Below are positions 1-8,427 of a stretch of 64,000 nucleotides of DNA, in pieces. Below the pieces are notes generated by a model. That model was given only the letters and a program-made list of their open reading frames with translations, ran no database searches and was not told the DNA's origin. The DNA lies in contig CAZUGA010000012.1 of the NCBI GenBank assembly GCA_964619885.1, positions 38,247-102,246 of the forward strand, read 5' to 3'. A program made the translations under genes and the position numbers. The stretch is from CAZUGA01 sp964619885. Its GTDB lineage: Bacteria; Pseudomonadota; Gammaproteobacteria; Methylococcales; UBA1147. Each line of letters opens with the position of its first letter. Within the stretch, counting starts at the first letter, position 1.

Positions 1-152
1 TTGGTTTTCGGATAGCGAAGGGTTTGGTCCGTGATGGTTTTTGATTTTGTCAATACGGGTATTGCATTGAAACCCGTCTGTGCAGAAAGAGGGAGGGGCA
101 GATTGACAACCAATATGAATAAGCCGATCGCCATATTTTTTTTAATTTCCAT
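1..152 (-). CDS. Cupin-like secreted protein, N-terminal part only (runs off the window)
   Basis: Reading leftwards from the ATG at 150-152, the frame stays open to the window edge and gives about 50 residues. They begin with a typical signal peptide: a lysine-rich start (MEIKKNMA), a hydrophobic core and an AQT-type cleavage site near residue 24. The mature start (TGFNAIPVLTKSKTITDQ, then LRYPKT) resembles the region just before the barrel in small periplasmic cupin-domain proteins. The cupin barrel itself lies outside the window, so function is inferred only from this short N-terminus. A good ribosome binding site lies six bases upstream. Confidence 0.55.
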   Translation of the reverse strand, partial: MEIKKNMAIGLFILVVNLPLPLSAQTGFNAIPVLTKSKTITDQTLRYPKT

Positions 153-158
153 AATGTT

Positions 159-164
159 TCTCCT
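159..164 (-). promoter_or_regulatory. Ribosome binding site of the cupin-like gene
   Basis: On the minus strand the sequence AGGAGA lies six bases before the ATG at 152. It is a strong Shine-Dalgarno match and fixes the start of the partial gene. Confidence 0.6.
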
Positions 165-307
165 GGATATCGAAAATCATATTTAATACCCGGCACAAAA
201 GGTAAAAAGAGCCTGTGGAAATCACTACAGGGGTCTCTTTTTAGAAATTCCAAATCCAATACTGAAATTTCTACCGCTTGTTGCCAGCCTGCTACCCGGC
301 TAATAAT

Positions 308-609
308 TTAGGCCAGCACCTCAATCTGTTTGCCCGATTTGACATCGTCGATATAGCCATAGACCAGTATGTCGGTTGGAGCCAATGGATGAGATTTGAT
401 TCGAGTGACGTCCTCTTTGACACTGGTTGCCTGGTCTTTATGGTTAGCCAATCGACGCATTTATCTTCGTTGGAGCTGGACCTGAATCGTACCAACCGCT
501 TGCATCAACACTTGCTGTTTTCAAGCTGCTGCCGAGTAAGTCCCGCATAATTTCATCGGTAAAGGTTTCCATTCCGCAATCGGTGTGATGGATGACGAAC
601 CACAATACA
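308..609 (-). pseudogene. Beta-carbonic anhydrase relic (5'-truncated, two frameshifts)
   Basis: Three successive minus-strand frames together read as the C-terminal part of a beta-carbonic anhydrase. Frame one gives WFVIHHTDCGMETFTDEIM with the His...Cys zinc-ligand pair, ending near 478. Frame two gives SSNEDKCVDWLTIK. Frame three gives DQATSVKEDVTRIKSHPLAP, then YGYIDDVKSGK, and a stop at 308-310. The frame changes, near 474-480 and 436-441, each look like loss of one base. The first 70 or so residues, including the first zinc-binding Cys, are missing, because a stop precedes the match near 615. The gene is therefore dead unless both frameshifts are sequencing errors; the missing 5' end argues against that. 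Confidence 0.75.
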
Positions 610-640
610 CTCTAAGGCACTTTTTCTGTTGAATTATAAT

Positions 641-654
641 TGATTCCTGAATCA
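641..654. promoter_or_regulatory. Inverted repeat, candidate LysR operator
   Basis: The sequence TGATTC-CT-GAATCA is a perfect 6+6 inverted repeat, 50 bases upstream of the LysR-family start codon. LysR regulators usually autoregulate from an upstream dyad of T-N11-A type; this one is T-N12-A. The site is seen directly; its role is inferred from position. Confidence 0.35.
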
Positions 655-703
655 CAATAAATGTACATGATGTTATTATACTAGTTACTTAAGATTACTA
701 ATC

Positions 704-1600
704 ATGGATAAAATAAAAAGCATGACCGCCTTTTGTTGGGTCGCGGAATTAGGCAGCTTCGCGGCAACTGCGGAAAGACTGAACCTGTCGAGTCCAATGG
801 TGAGCAAACACATCGCTCATTTGGAGCAGCACTTAGGCGTCTGCCTATTAAATCGCACGACACGTAAAGTCAATTTAACCGAGACAGGCCGTCAATATTA
901 TTCCCGCTGCAAACAGCTATTAAGCGATTTAACGGAGCTGGAAGAATCGACCAATCAAATAGACCACCTACCCAAAGGACAATTGAAAATTAACGTTCCT
1001 GTCGATTTCGGCATGATGCATATGGTGGCAGCGGTCGATGCTTATCAAAAGGCTTACCCCGATGTCGATATTCATTTAGTGCTTGAAAACAGGTTTGTTG
1101 ATCTCAATGATGGCATGTTCGATATTGTGATCCGGATTACGGATGAGCCGGACAATCATGCCATTGGCAAAATAATTAGAACCACTGAATTGTGTACCTA
1201 CGCTTCGCCTGACTATCTGGAAAAACACGGTGAACCTACATCAATTGAAACGTTACACACTCATCGCTGCTTACAGTTCCTAGGAACACCTCATGGTGAA
1301 AACTGGGTCTTTAAGATGCACGATAATATCCAGGACTTTAAGACACAATGGTGCTTCGCTTCTAATAATGGCGGAGTCCTGTGCCAGGCTGCCGAGAAAG
1401 GTATGGGTGTTTTTCAAGCACCTGATGTTACGGTAGAACCTTATTTGAATTCAGGTGCGTTGAAAAAAATCCTAACGCCGTATGGGGTACCGTCTCTCCC
1501 AATTTACGCGATGTATTTATCGCGCCGCTTCGTTCCAATGAAAATACAATCGTTTATCAAATTTTTGACGGGTTATTTTGAGAAGATAAATTGTTCCTAA
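704..1600 (+). CDS. LysR-family transcriptional regulator (CrgA-like group)
   Basis: This 298-residue protein has the usual LysR length and layout. A winged helix-turn-helix occupies residues 3-62, with the typical run of SFAATAERLNLSSPMVSKHI followed by LEQHLGVCLLNRTTRKVNLTETG. An effector-binding domain of periplasmic-binding-protein fold covers about 90-295. The tone of the sequence (KGQLKINVPVDFG and later FEK-type ending) fits the large CrgA/AaeR-like group that often controls a neighbouring gene transcribed away from it. Here the adjacent divergent gene is the dead carbonic anhydrase, with the cupin gene beyond it, so the original target may be decayed. The inducer cannot be predicted. 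The start at 704 gives a full-length HTH. Confidence 0.9.
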   Translation: MDKIKSMTAFCWVAELGSFAATAERLNLSSPMVSKHIAHLEQHLGVCLLNRTTRKVNLTETGRQYYSRCKQLLSDLTELEESTNQIDHLPKGQLKINVPVDFGMMHMVAAVDAYQKAYPDVDIHLVLENRFVDLNDGMFDIVIRITDEPDNHAIGKIIRTTELCTYASPDYLEKHGEPTSIETLHTHRCLQFLGTPHGENWVFKMHDNIQDFKTQWCFASNNGGVLCQAAEKGMGVFQAPDVTVEPYLNSGALKKILTPYGVPSLPIYAMYLSRRFVPMKIQSFIKFLTGYFEKINCS

Positions 1601-2231
1601 GCTTGGGTTTCATCCCATCTAAGTGCACGATGCACAAACTAAAGATTTTTGTATTTTACATTATTTGACACCTTAACGGCTTGGTTGACACGCGAATAAT
1701 GCAAGACCGTGCAAATCTTTCACGAATGGCAGCTCTGGGTCGTGTGTTGTCAGTCGCGACTCTATCCCGCGATAGTCCGCTCGCCGCAGTTTATTTTTCT
1801 ACGACTTAGTATTTCATTGCTTCGACCGATGTCGGTTCTTGAAGCATTAGAGCCGTTAGCGCAGTTGGTTGTTTAATCGATTGAATGGCCACTATCGTCG
1901 TTTCCCTCCGAATTAGGTGCGATTCCGCAATTAAAATTCATTGCAATGCCAATGTTCATTCGGATCGAGTGTTTTTATCGTAACGCCCAATTAATCGTAA
2001 AAGAAATTCGTCAAAAATTTTAAGGGATCGATTCAGTTGAAATATTTGGATCGTTTATGTCATGGATTTTTTATAGCATTGTTAAGTTGGTCAGCGTCAA
2101 GTAAAGTACGGAACCGGTCCTAACTCTAATAAAGCCAGCCATGGCTGTTTGACTTTAATGTTGCTTCATTTAGTAAACCCGGAATATGATCTTTCCCATT
2201 TCGAATCCCGATAGATCCATCTATTAGTTCA
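1601..2231. other. Gene-free stretch of about 630 bases
   Basis: No convincing gene is visible on either strand. One plus-strand frame from about 1730 to 2023 is open apart from a single stop, but its translation has no recognisable family features. The stretch could be degraded coding sequence, and it must hold the promoter of the FHA-pel operon. I could not identify that promoter confidently; two TTGACA hexamers at 1665-1670 and 1685-1690 have no good partner at the right spacing. Confidence 0.5.
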
Positions 2232-3416
2232 ATGCGCGAAGTTTTTCTGAAAAGACAAGATTCTGGTGAAAAATATACGCTTGTCGACCGGATGACCTTG
2301 GGCCGTCATTATGAAAACGATATCGTTTTGGATGACAATCTGGTTTCTCGCCACCATTGTGTATTAATTCGGGACGGATCAGGAGTTGTAGTTAAGGATT
2401 TGGATTCGTCTAACGGAATCTTTGTAAATGATCGAGCGGTCCTTGAGTCTGAGCTCGTTGATGGAGATCGCCTGAAGGTTGGTTATATCGAGTTGACTGT
2501 GGTTATAGTCGATCAAGCGGTTGAGCAAAAGGATACTAAACCAACTTTTAACAGTATTATTTTCGATCCCTATTTTCGCAAGAAGATTGTCGGTCTCCAC
2601 GTGAGTTGCGAGCGGCTTCCGGAAAAAGAATATTTTCTGGAATGCAACTCCGTGTCTACCGTGGGCCGCATGAATTTTTGCAATATTCCGATCAACGATG
2701 TTTATGTTTCTCGGAATAATACGACTATCGATGTTCGCGATCACCGGGTGATGATTGCTGACGTGAGCAGCAAGAATGGTACTTACGTCAATGGTAAGCG
2801 AATTATCAATAGCGAATTAAAGGACGGTGATTCTTTTAATGTCGCTGGGGAATTCGATTTCAGTGCGACTTTCGAATACGACCAAAAGAACAGTCTGGAT
2901 TCGATCGCGAAAATTGGCGAATTGCACACCATCGATCTGTGGGAGGATGCCAATAACCTGTTGGAATTATACGAGAGTAGATACGGAAACCAAGTTTTGC
3001 TGGAGGTTGAACGGCAGACCCATGTGATGTGCAACGAAGTTGAAGACCTGCTGGTCGCCGGTACAAAAGGATCTTCTACTCAGCAGAGCGTAGAGCGATT
3101 TTTACAGGGTTTGTCCCGGGCAAAACAAGTTTTGCCGACAAATAAGCTAACTGTGATTAGTGGTGATGATCTGGCGAATAGGATGCAGCCCAGCGTAGTG
3201 CAGGGGTTGGTCAAGTTGGGTCAACAACCAACCATTCCCAATGTGGTTTATTTCGAAGCGGGTTACGAAGAATCGGTGAAACGAGCGCAAATGAACGGGT
3301 TGTTCGTTCGATCTATGGATGATTTCGAGTTATTGTTATTGGGGCTGCCGATCGAAAATATATTGTATATGGTGTACGCCGCGGGATGGTTGCGAAGGCT
3401 AAGGTCTGTCGCATGA
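2232..3416 (+). CDS. Protein with two FHA domains, first gene of a pel-like operon
   Basis: This 394-residue protein starts directly with an FHA (phosphothreonine-binding) domain at residues 1-92: GR at 24-25, SRHH at 39-42 and SSNGIFVN at 59-66. A second FHA domain lies at about 115-215 with GR at 145-146, SRNN at 160-163 and NGTYVNG at 182-188. Residues 230-394 match nothing I recognise; they look helical and contain a short hydrophobic stretch near 370. No kinase is encoded nearby. The stop overlaps the start of the PelD-like gene (ATGA at 3413-3416), so the two are translationally coupled. This suggests the FHA protein acts as a phospho-dependent adaptor for the inner-membrane Pel complex; that role is inference. 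Confidence 0.85.
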   Translation: MREVFLKRQDSGEKYTLVDRMTLGRHYENDIVLDDNLVSRHHCVLIRDGSGVVVKDLDSSNGIFVNDRAVLESELVDGDRLKVGYIELTVVIVDQAVEQKDTKPTFNSIIFDPYFRKKIVGLHVSCERLPEKEYFLECNSVSTVGRMNFCNIPINDVYVSRNNTTIDVRDHRVMIADVSSKNGTYVNGKRIINSELKDGDSFNVAGEFDFSATFEYDQKNSLDSIAKIGELHTIDLWEDANNLLELYESRYGNQVLLEVERQTHVMCNEVEDLLVAGTKGSSTQQSVERFLQGLSRAKQVLPTNKLTVISGDDLANRMQPSVVQGLVKLGQQPTIPNVVYFEAGYEESVKRAQMNGLFVRSMDDFELLLLGLPIENILYMVYAAGWLRRLRSVA

Positions 3417-4453
3417 TTAAGCGGTTTAGCTCTATTGTCGAGACGCTGTTATTTATTGCTATGGTATTGGGGATAGGCTATGCCAGCGGCAACCCGGCGT
3501 TTATCGGAGTGCATCTTCATCCTTTTTACATCATTATTTTATTGATCGCTAGCCGCTATGGTTATGCGAAGTCCCTGATCGCCGCTTTGATCGCCGGAGG
3601 CACGTACCTGGTGTTCTACTTCGTTAGATTGGGCGGTGTTGATTTAACTGGTATATGGGTTAATTGTTACCAGCCGGTTGCGTATGTTGCATTTGCGATG
3701 TTTGTTGGATTACTGGTCGAGGTGGACAAAAAAAAGGTCAAGGCGCTGAATGGAGATATCCTGCATTTGAATGAGAGTCTGGAGTTTAAGCAGCACAACT
3801 TGGACCAGGTGATTTCTTTGAATGCTAATCTTTCCGAGCAACTGACCGTAACCGATAAGACCTTCAACATTGTTTTTAGGGAAACCAAAGGTTTTTACGA
3901 TCAGGACATTATGTCTGCGTACGATGCGGCTTATAGTGTGTTGTCAAAAATTATAAAGGCGACCAAGGCTTTCGTGTTTTATTTGGATGGCAGCGAATTG
4001 CGGCTCGCCTGTCCCAAAGGCGATCACGAGGACAGCAAGCAATTTTTACAGTTCAACGATGCGCGAATTGAAGGGTTGCGTCAGAGTCACGAGTGTATGC
4101 GTTTGGAAAACGACAGGGACCATGATCCTTTGGAGCGGGCCCCACTGCTGATTGGGCCGATCATTCACCGGGATACCGATACCTTGTACGGTATATTGGC
4201 GATCGAGGAAATGGATTTTCTAACCTATAACGAAAATACTTTTCTGACCTTCAAAAATCTTTGCAATTGGTTGGGCGATGTACTTTATTTCAGGTTGTCG
4301 ATCCAGCAGTCGCCTATTGCGAACGTTGAGAACATACACACCGAATTTGATTTTCTCACTGACTATGGTTCTTCGCGGCAAACCATTCGGGAATTGGTCG
4401 AAACATTTTTGTCGGAAGACTCGGAGGAGCCAGCTGTGGTGGATCAGAGTTGA
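3413..4453 (+). CDS. pelD: PelD-like inner-membrane protein with GAF domain, lacking the c-di-GMP-binding GGDEF part
   Basis: The 346-residue protein has about four N-terminal membrane segments (residues 8-110), a short coiled region (112-145) and a GAF-type domain (about 150-285). This matches the first two thirds of PelD, the regulator of Pel polysaccharide export. PelD of Pseudomonas aeruginosa has about 455 residues and ends in a degenerate GGDEF domain that binds c-di-GMP through an RxxD site. Here the protein stops about 60 residues after the GAF domain and no GGDEF remnant is visible. I chose the ATG at 3413, which overlaps the FHA stop, over an in-frame start at 3386. It is followed by PelE- and PelF-like genes, which supports the assignment. 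Confidence 0.8.
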   Translation: MIKRFSSIVETLLFIAMVLGIGYASGNPAFIGVHLHPFYIIILLIASRYGYAKSLIAALIAGGTYLVFYFVRLGGVDLTGIWVNCYQPVAYVAFAMFVGLLVEVDKKKVKALNGDILHLNESLEFKQHNLDQVISLNANLSEQLTVTDKTFNIVFRETKGFYDQDIMSAYDAAYSVLSKIIKATKAFVFYLDGSELRLACPKGDHEDSKQFLQFNDARIEGLRQSHECMRLENDRDHDPLERAPLLIGPIIHRDTDTLYGILAIEEMDFLTYNENTFLTFKNLCNWLGDVLYFRLSIQQSPIANVENIHTEFDFLTDYGSSRQTIRELVETFLSEDSEEPAVVDQS

Positions 4454-4504
4454 AAAATTATGCTTTGGCTAAACCGTTCTAATATAGTGACGGATAATCA
4501 ATAG

Positions 4505-5536
4505 ATGCTAAAAAGTAATCAATCCTTTACGGTCGCGTTTCTGCTTATTGGCGTGGTCGATCTGTGTTTATGGATGATGACTATAGTGCCTGCCATTGGC
4601 GCGATTTCTCCTACTGCTTTTGTGTTGCTACGTTGCATCTTTATATTGGTAATTATCGGGTTATTTTATCGTCGTGGAACCAACCCTCTGATTCCTACCG
4701 TACTGGCTACAAGCCTGTTTGTCGCATTTAGCCTGTTTGGTATTCTGGCGTTATGGATTGTCATGAGGGCGGCCGGTGGGGTTGGTGAAAAGGCCTCCCT
4801 TTATCATATCGATAATGAAGAAGGCGAGGAAGCTGGATCAGACGTGCCTGCATCTCAATCGTTGGTGATCGACGAATTGCGTCGGGTTTCGCCGTTGATC
4901 GATGGGATGACCGACGATAGTAAAGACAATAGGATTGCAGCTATTCAAGCTATGGAGCAAGTCTCAGACTCGACGAATATTCGGAAAATTCTGCTAGAGG
5001 CGAAACTTGATCCGCACAAAGAAGTCCAGTACTACGCCAATGACGCATTGAACAAAGTCAATGACGGCTACATGGATAGAATCAAAGAGCTGCTGGATAA
5101 GATGAATAATATGGCAGAACCCGATATCGCGATTTATCTGGAGCTAGCCGATATGTACGCCGCCGTCGCGGACGCGGGAATCGATCACCCGGTGTTGTTA
5201 CAGTTTTATGCTCAAGAGGCGGTCAAATATTATTTTTATGTTTTGGATGAGCTTCCGGAAGATTCGGATGAAAACGAAGTAGGTCCGGTGTCTAAGCAAC
5301 AGGTGCTTAAAAAATTAATGCCGACCTTGTACAGCAATAAAGAGTTTGAAAAATGCATTGGGCATTGTAAAACTGCAGCGCAATATCAAAACCTGCAGGA
5401 CATCGCCAATCTGTATAGAGCGCGGTGCTTGTTCAAGTTGAAAAAGCTGCGGTCGTTGAAGGAATTTAGCAAGAATTTTCAGGCAATGGATATACCCAAT
5501 ATGGACGAATTCCTAGCCTTCGACGAGTTGCCCTAA
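4505..5536 (+). CDS. pelE: PelE-like membrane protein
   Basis: This 343-residue protein has three membrane segments within the first 85 residues, an acidic linker, and a helical cytoplasmic part with HEAT/TPR-like repeats (about 120-330). Size, layout and position between PelD- and PelF-like genes match PelE, the scaffold linking PelD to the glycosyltransferase PelF at the inner membrane. PelE is poorly conserved, so the call leans on context. It starts 51 bases after pelD, and its TAA overlaps the ATG of pelF by one base (TAATG at 5534-5538), implying coupled translation. Confidence 0.75.
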   Translation: MLKSNQSFTVAFLLIGVVDLCLWMMTIVPAIGAISPTAFVLLRCIFILVIIGLFYRRGTNPLIPTVLATSLFVAFSLFGILALWIVMRAAGGVGEKASLYHIDNEEGEEAGSDVPASQSLVIDELRRVSPLIDGMTDDSKDNRIAAIQAMEQVSDSTNIRKILLEAKLDPHKEVQYYANDALNKVNDGYMDRIKELLDKMNNMAEPDIAIYLELADMYAAVADAGIDHPVLLQFYAQEAVKYYFYVLDELPEDSDENEVGPVSKQQVLKKLMPTLYSNKEFEKCIGHCKTAAQYQNLQDIANLYRARCLFKLKKLRSLKEFSKNFQAMDIPNMDEFLAFDELP

Positions 5537-7044
5537 TGGATGATGTCTGTTTTATTCTGGAGGGTACTTATCCTTTCGTTCGGGGTGGTGTCTCGTCCTG
5601 GACACATCAGCTGGTCGAAGCGATGCCCGACCTTAAATTTTCGTTGCTGACCCTATCTCCGACGGTCGATGAGCCTAAGGAATATCGCTATCCGCTACCC
5701 GATAATGTAACAACATTGATCGAGTGTTTTCTGTACAACGTTAATATCACGACTCGAACTTGCCCAAATCGGCGGGATAAAGATTTGTTTTGGGATGCGT
5801 TCGGAGATTTTCTGGAGGCTAAGGATGGTCAATACCGGCCGCATTTTGAAAAAATGTTGCCGTTGCTGATCGATGTGGAAAAGCGTGCTGTCAATGGGCA
5901 CGATATTATTTATTCGGTTGAATCTCAAACTTTGACGGAAAAGTTATACGACAGTAAACGGGCCAATTGCCCGTTCTTTGACTTTTTCTGGACTTGGCGG
6001 TCGATGTTGGTGGTGTTTCTGCAGGCCGTCGATATGGAAATTCCACCGGCCAAAGTTTATCACGCTGCGTGTACCGGCTACGCGGGATTGGTTGGTGTCG
6101 TCGCCAAAATGAGGTATAACCGGCCACTGATATTGACCGAGCACGGAATATACACGAAAGAACGTAAGATCGAGATCAACCAGGCGGATTGGATCGCGCA
6201 AATGGAACGGAGCAGGGTTTATATCGATGCTTCGCAAGGCGCGATCAAAGATTTGTGGATCGATAACTTTGTGCGGTTGGGACAATTAACCTATGAATAT
6301 TCCGACGTTATCCTGACTTTGTATTCGGGGAACAAGGATCTGGAAATCGAGTTCGGCGCTGAGGCTGGGAAGATTGGTATTATTCCGAATGGCGTAGAGA
6401 TCGATAAGTTTGCACCGCAGCGCAGCGTTTTGAAACAAAGGTTGGATAGCGTCGATCCGACCAAAGATACTCGGGTTGTTGGTTTGGTCGGCCGGGTTGT
6501 GCCAATCAAAGATATCAAGATGTTTGTCAAGGTTTGTAAGATCGTGTTGAACGCGATGCCCAACGTCTTGTTTCAGGTTATTGGGCCAACCGACGAAGAC
6601 GAGGATTATTTGCAAGAATGTTTGGAGCTGATTGAAATGCTCGGGGTCAAAGACCATTGTGAATTGACCGGACCGCAAAATTTGGTGCAGGAACAAACCT
6701 ACACCAAACTGGATATTATGGCTTTAACCAGTATCAGTGAAGGTCAGCCGTTGACGATACTCGAAGCGCTGTGCGTTGGCGTGCCCTGCGTTTCGACCGA
6801 TGTCGGATCGTGCAGCGAACTTATCTACGGTAGAATCGAAGAGGACAAGGCATTCGGTCCTTGTGGATACGTGGTACCCATCGGCAATGCTGAGGAATTT
6901 GCCCAAGCCTGTTTGAACATTTTGCAGGATCTGCCGTTGCAAAAGACGATGGTGGAAAGCGGATATCAACGAATCGATAACTTCTATCGGCAGGAAGATA
7001 TTGTTAACCAGTACAAGGATTTGTACCTGAAATATCGGGATTGA
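5536..7044 (+). CDS. pelF: PelF-like GT4 glycosyltransferase
   Basis: The 502-residue protein begins with the PelF signature (FILEGTYPFVRGGVSSWTHQ) and has the two Rossmann lobes of a GT-B enzyme. The C-terminal lobe holds GRVVPIKDIKMF (donor phosphate contacts) and the EX7E motif with glutamates at about 402 and 410 (SEGQPLTILEAL). PelF polymerises Pel polysaccharide (GalNAc/GlcNAc) from UDP-sugars in the cytosol. Length is normal for PelF. In known pel operons pelG follows, encoding the transport partner; here the next gene, 34 bases on, is the unrelated convergent glcF. Function is well supported, but the polymer made cannot be deduced. Confidence 0.9.
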   Translation: MDDVCFILEGTYPFVRGGVSSWTHQLVEAMPDLKFSLLTLSPTVDEPKEYRYPLPDNVTTLIECFLYNVNITTRTCPNRRDKDLFWDAFGDFLEAKDGQYRPHFEKMLPLLIDVEKRAVNGHDIIYSVESQTLTEKLYDSKRANCPFFDFFWTWRSMLVVFLQAVDMEIPPAKVYHAACTGYAGLVGVVAKMRYNRPLILTEHGIYTKERKIEINQADWIAQMERSRVYIDASQGAIKDLWIDNFVRLGQLTYEYSDVILTLYSGNKDLEIEFGAEAGKIGIIPNGVEIDKFAPQRSVLKQRLDSVDPTKDTRVVGLVGRVVPIKDIKMFVKVCKIVLNAMPNVLFQVIGPTDEDEDYLQECLELIEMLGVKDHCELTGPQNLVQEQTYTKLDIMALTSISEGQPLTILEALCVGVPCVSTDVGSCSELIYGRIEEDKAFGPCGYVVPIGNAEEFAQACLNILQDLPLQKTMVESGYQRIDNFYRQEDIVNQYKDLYLKYRD

Positions 7045-7078
7045 TTTGTAAATTGCTACGCAGTTTTGCCGCGCAATC

Positions 7079-8317
7079 TCATTGGCTGGAAGGTATTTGT
7101 CTAGCCAGCAGAGTGATAGGGTGGATGACCTCTATTTTTAGCCCACGCTGTAACAACCCTGATCTAATGTGTAATGCACAGCCAATATTGGATGTTACCA
7201 GATAATCGGGGGTAGTTGCGGCGATGCAATCCAATACGTCGTCCCGCAGTAAATTTGCCATTTTTGGGTGTTCCAGCATATAGGTACCCGCTGCGCCACA
7301 ACACTTTAACGTCTCAGGTAGTGGGATAATTGTTGCTCCCGGTATGGCCTGTATCAGTTTGAGCGTTGCTTGTTCAGAATGCATCACGTTCTTGAGAGAA
7401 CAAGGCGTGTGTACGATAACCGTTGCGTTGAGCGGATTGGGTGGCACGGGTAACGGGCAGGCTCGATCGACCACAAAATCACAAATGTCTTGGGTTCTTC
7501 CGGCAAAGTTAACGGCGCTGGGATTCCTGAGTGTGTATTCTTTAAGCATGGCGCCGCAACCGCTGGCGATACTTAGGATTGCACCGATATCAGAATCGAA
7601 GGCAGCAATATTCTGCTCGGCCAGTTTCGTCGCGGCGGTCGCGTTTCCAGCGTGTAGATCCAGGGCGCCACAACATACTTGAGTCGCCGGGATTTGTACC
7701 TCGTAACCCAGCCAATTCAGTATCGTGATCGCTGAATCTATCGTTTCTGAGTCCAATATTAGACCAGTGCAGCCGACAAAAAGGCTCACCTTCTTAGCGG
7801 TGTTGGCATCTGTCGAGATATAGCGGTGCTGCGTCGTTGTGGGCCGGGTGTCATTCAAGCCATCGCCTAGATTGGATAGCCCAATTCGGTTCAGGATATG
7901 GGTAATTTTGAGCCGTTTTTGAATGCTCGACCGATGGTACCTATCGAGTAATTTAGCCGCGTTAGCGTTTATAAAATGGTTGGTCAAGATTTGCCGTGAA
8001 GCCCAAGTTTTCAATCGAATGCGTAGGTTTTTTTTCGGTTTACCGGCTGCGATTCTGAATTGGTCGACCAAGTGACCATAGGGGACCTCCGCCGGGCAGA
8101 CATTTTCGCAGCTCCTGCATAGCAGGCAGTTGTCTAGGTGTTGATGGAGTTTGGGCGATGCCTTCAATGCCCCAGACGACCAAGCTTGGATCAAGGCAAT
8201 CCGTCCACGCGGAGATTCGTTTTCGTCCAGCGTTTTGTTGTAAGTCGGGCAATGTGGCAGACACAGTCCGCATTTGACGCAGAAATCTGTGTCGGCGAAG
8301 GGTTTTGGATGATTCAA
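7079..8317 (-). CDS. glcF: Glycolate oxidase iron-sulfur subunit GlcF
   Basis: The 412-residue protein has two 4Fe-4S ferredoxin motifs near the N-terminus (FCVKCGLCLPHCP at about 12-24 and CLLCRSCENVCP at about 63-74). Two CCG cysteine-rich domains follow (VGCTG...CCGALDLHAGN and HTPCSLKN...CCGAAGTY). This is the GlcF layout. GlcF works with FAD subunits GlcD and GlcE to oxidise glycolate (or lactate) to the keto acid and passes electrons to the quinone pool. glcD and glcE are not in the window, so the partners must lie elsewhere. The start is TTG at 8317, the only good start after an upstream in-frame stop; no strong ribosome binding site precedes it. Confidence 0.9.
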   Translation of the reverse strand: MNHPKPFADTDFCVKCGLCLPHCPTYNKTLDENESPRGRIALIQAWSSGALKASPKLHQHLDNCLLCRSCENVCPAEVPYGHLVDQFRIAAGKPKKNLRIRLKTWASRQILTNHFINANAAKLLDRYHRSSIQKRLKITHILNRIGLSNLGDGLNDTRPTTTQHRYISTDANTAKKVSLFVGCTGLILDSETIDSAITILNWLGYEVQIPATQVCCGALDLHAGNATAATKLAEQNIAAFDSDIGAILSIASGCGAMLKEYTLRNPSAVNFAGRTQDICDFVVDRACPLPVPPNPLNATVIVHTPCSLKNVMHSEQATLKLIQAIPGATIIPLPETLKCCGAAGTYMLEHPKMANLLRDDVLDCIAATTPDYLVTSNIGCALHIRSGLLQRGLKIEVIHPITLLARQIPSSQ

Positions 8318-8427
8318 TTTGTTGGGATTAAAAGAATGTACGGATCATTGTTCGCTAGTCTATCAAATCTACGCGGGCCACACAGAGTAAACCTTTACGG
8401 TTTTTGTGCGGAATAATTGGTGACCGT

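Noticed and set aside
1623..1635. Short inverted repeat GTGCA-CGA-TGCAC after the LysR gene
   Set aside because: Five-bp stem with a three-base loop and no T-run; too weak to call a terminator.
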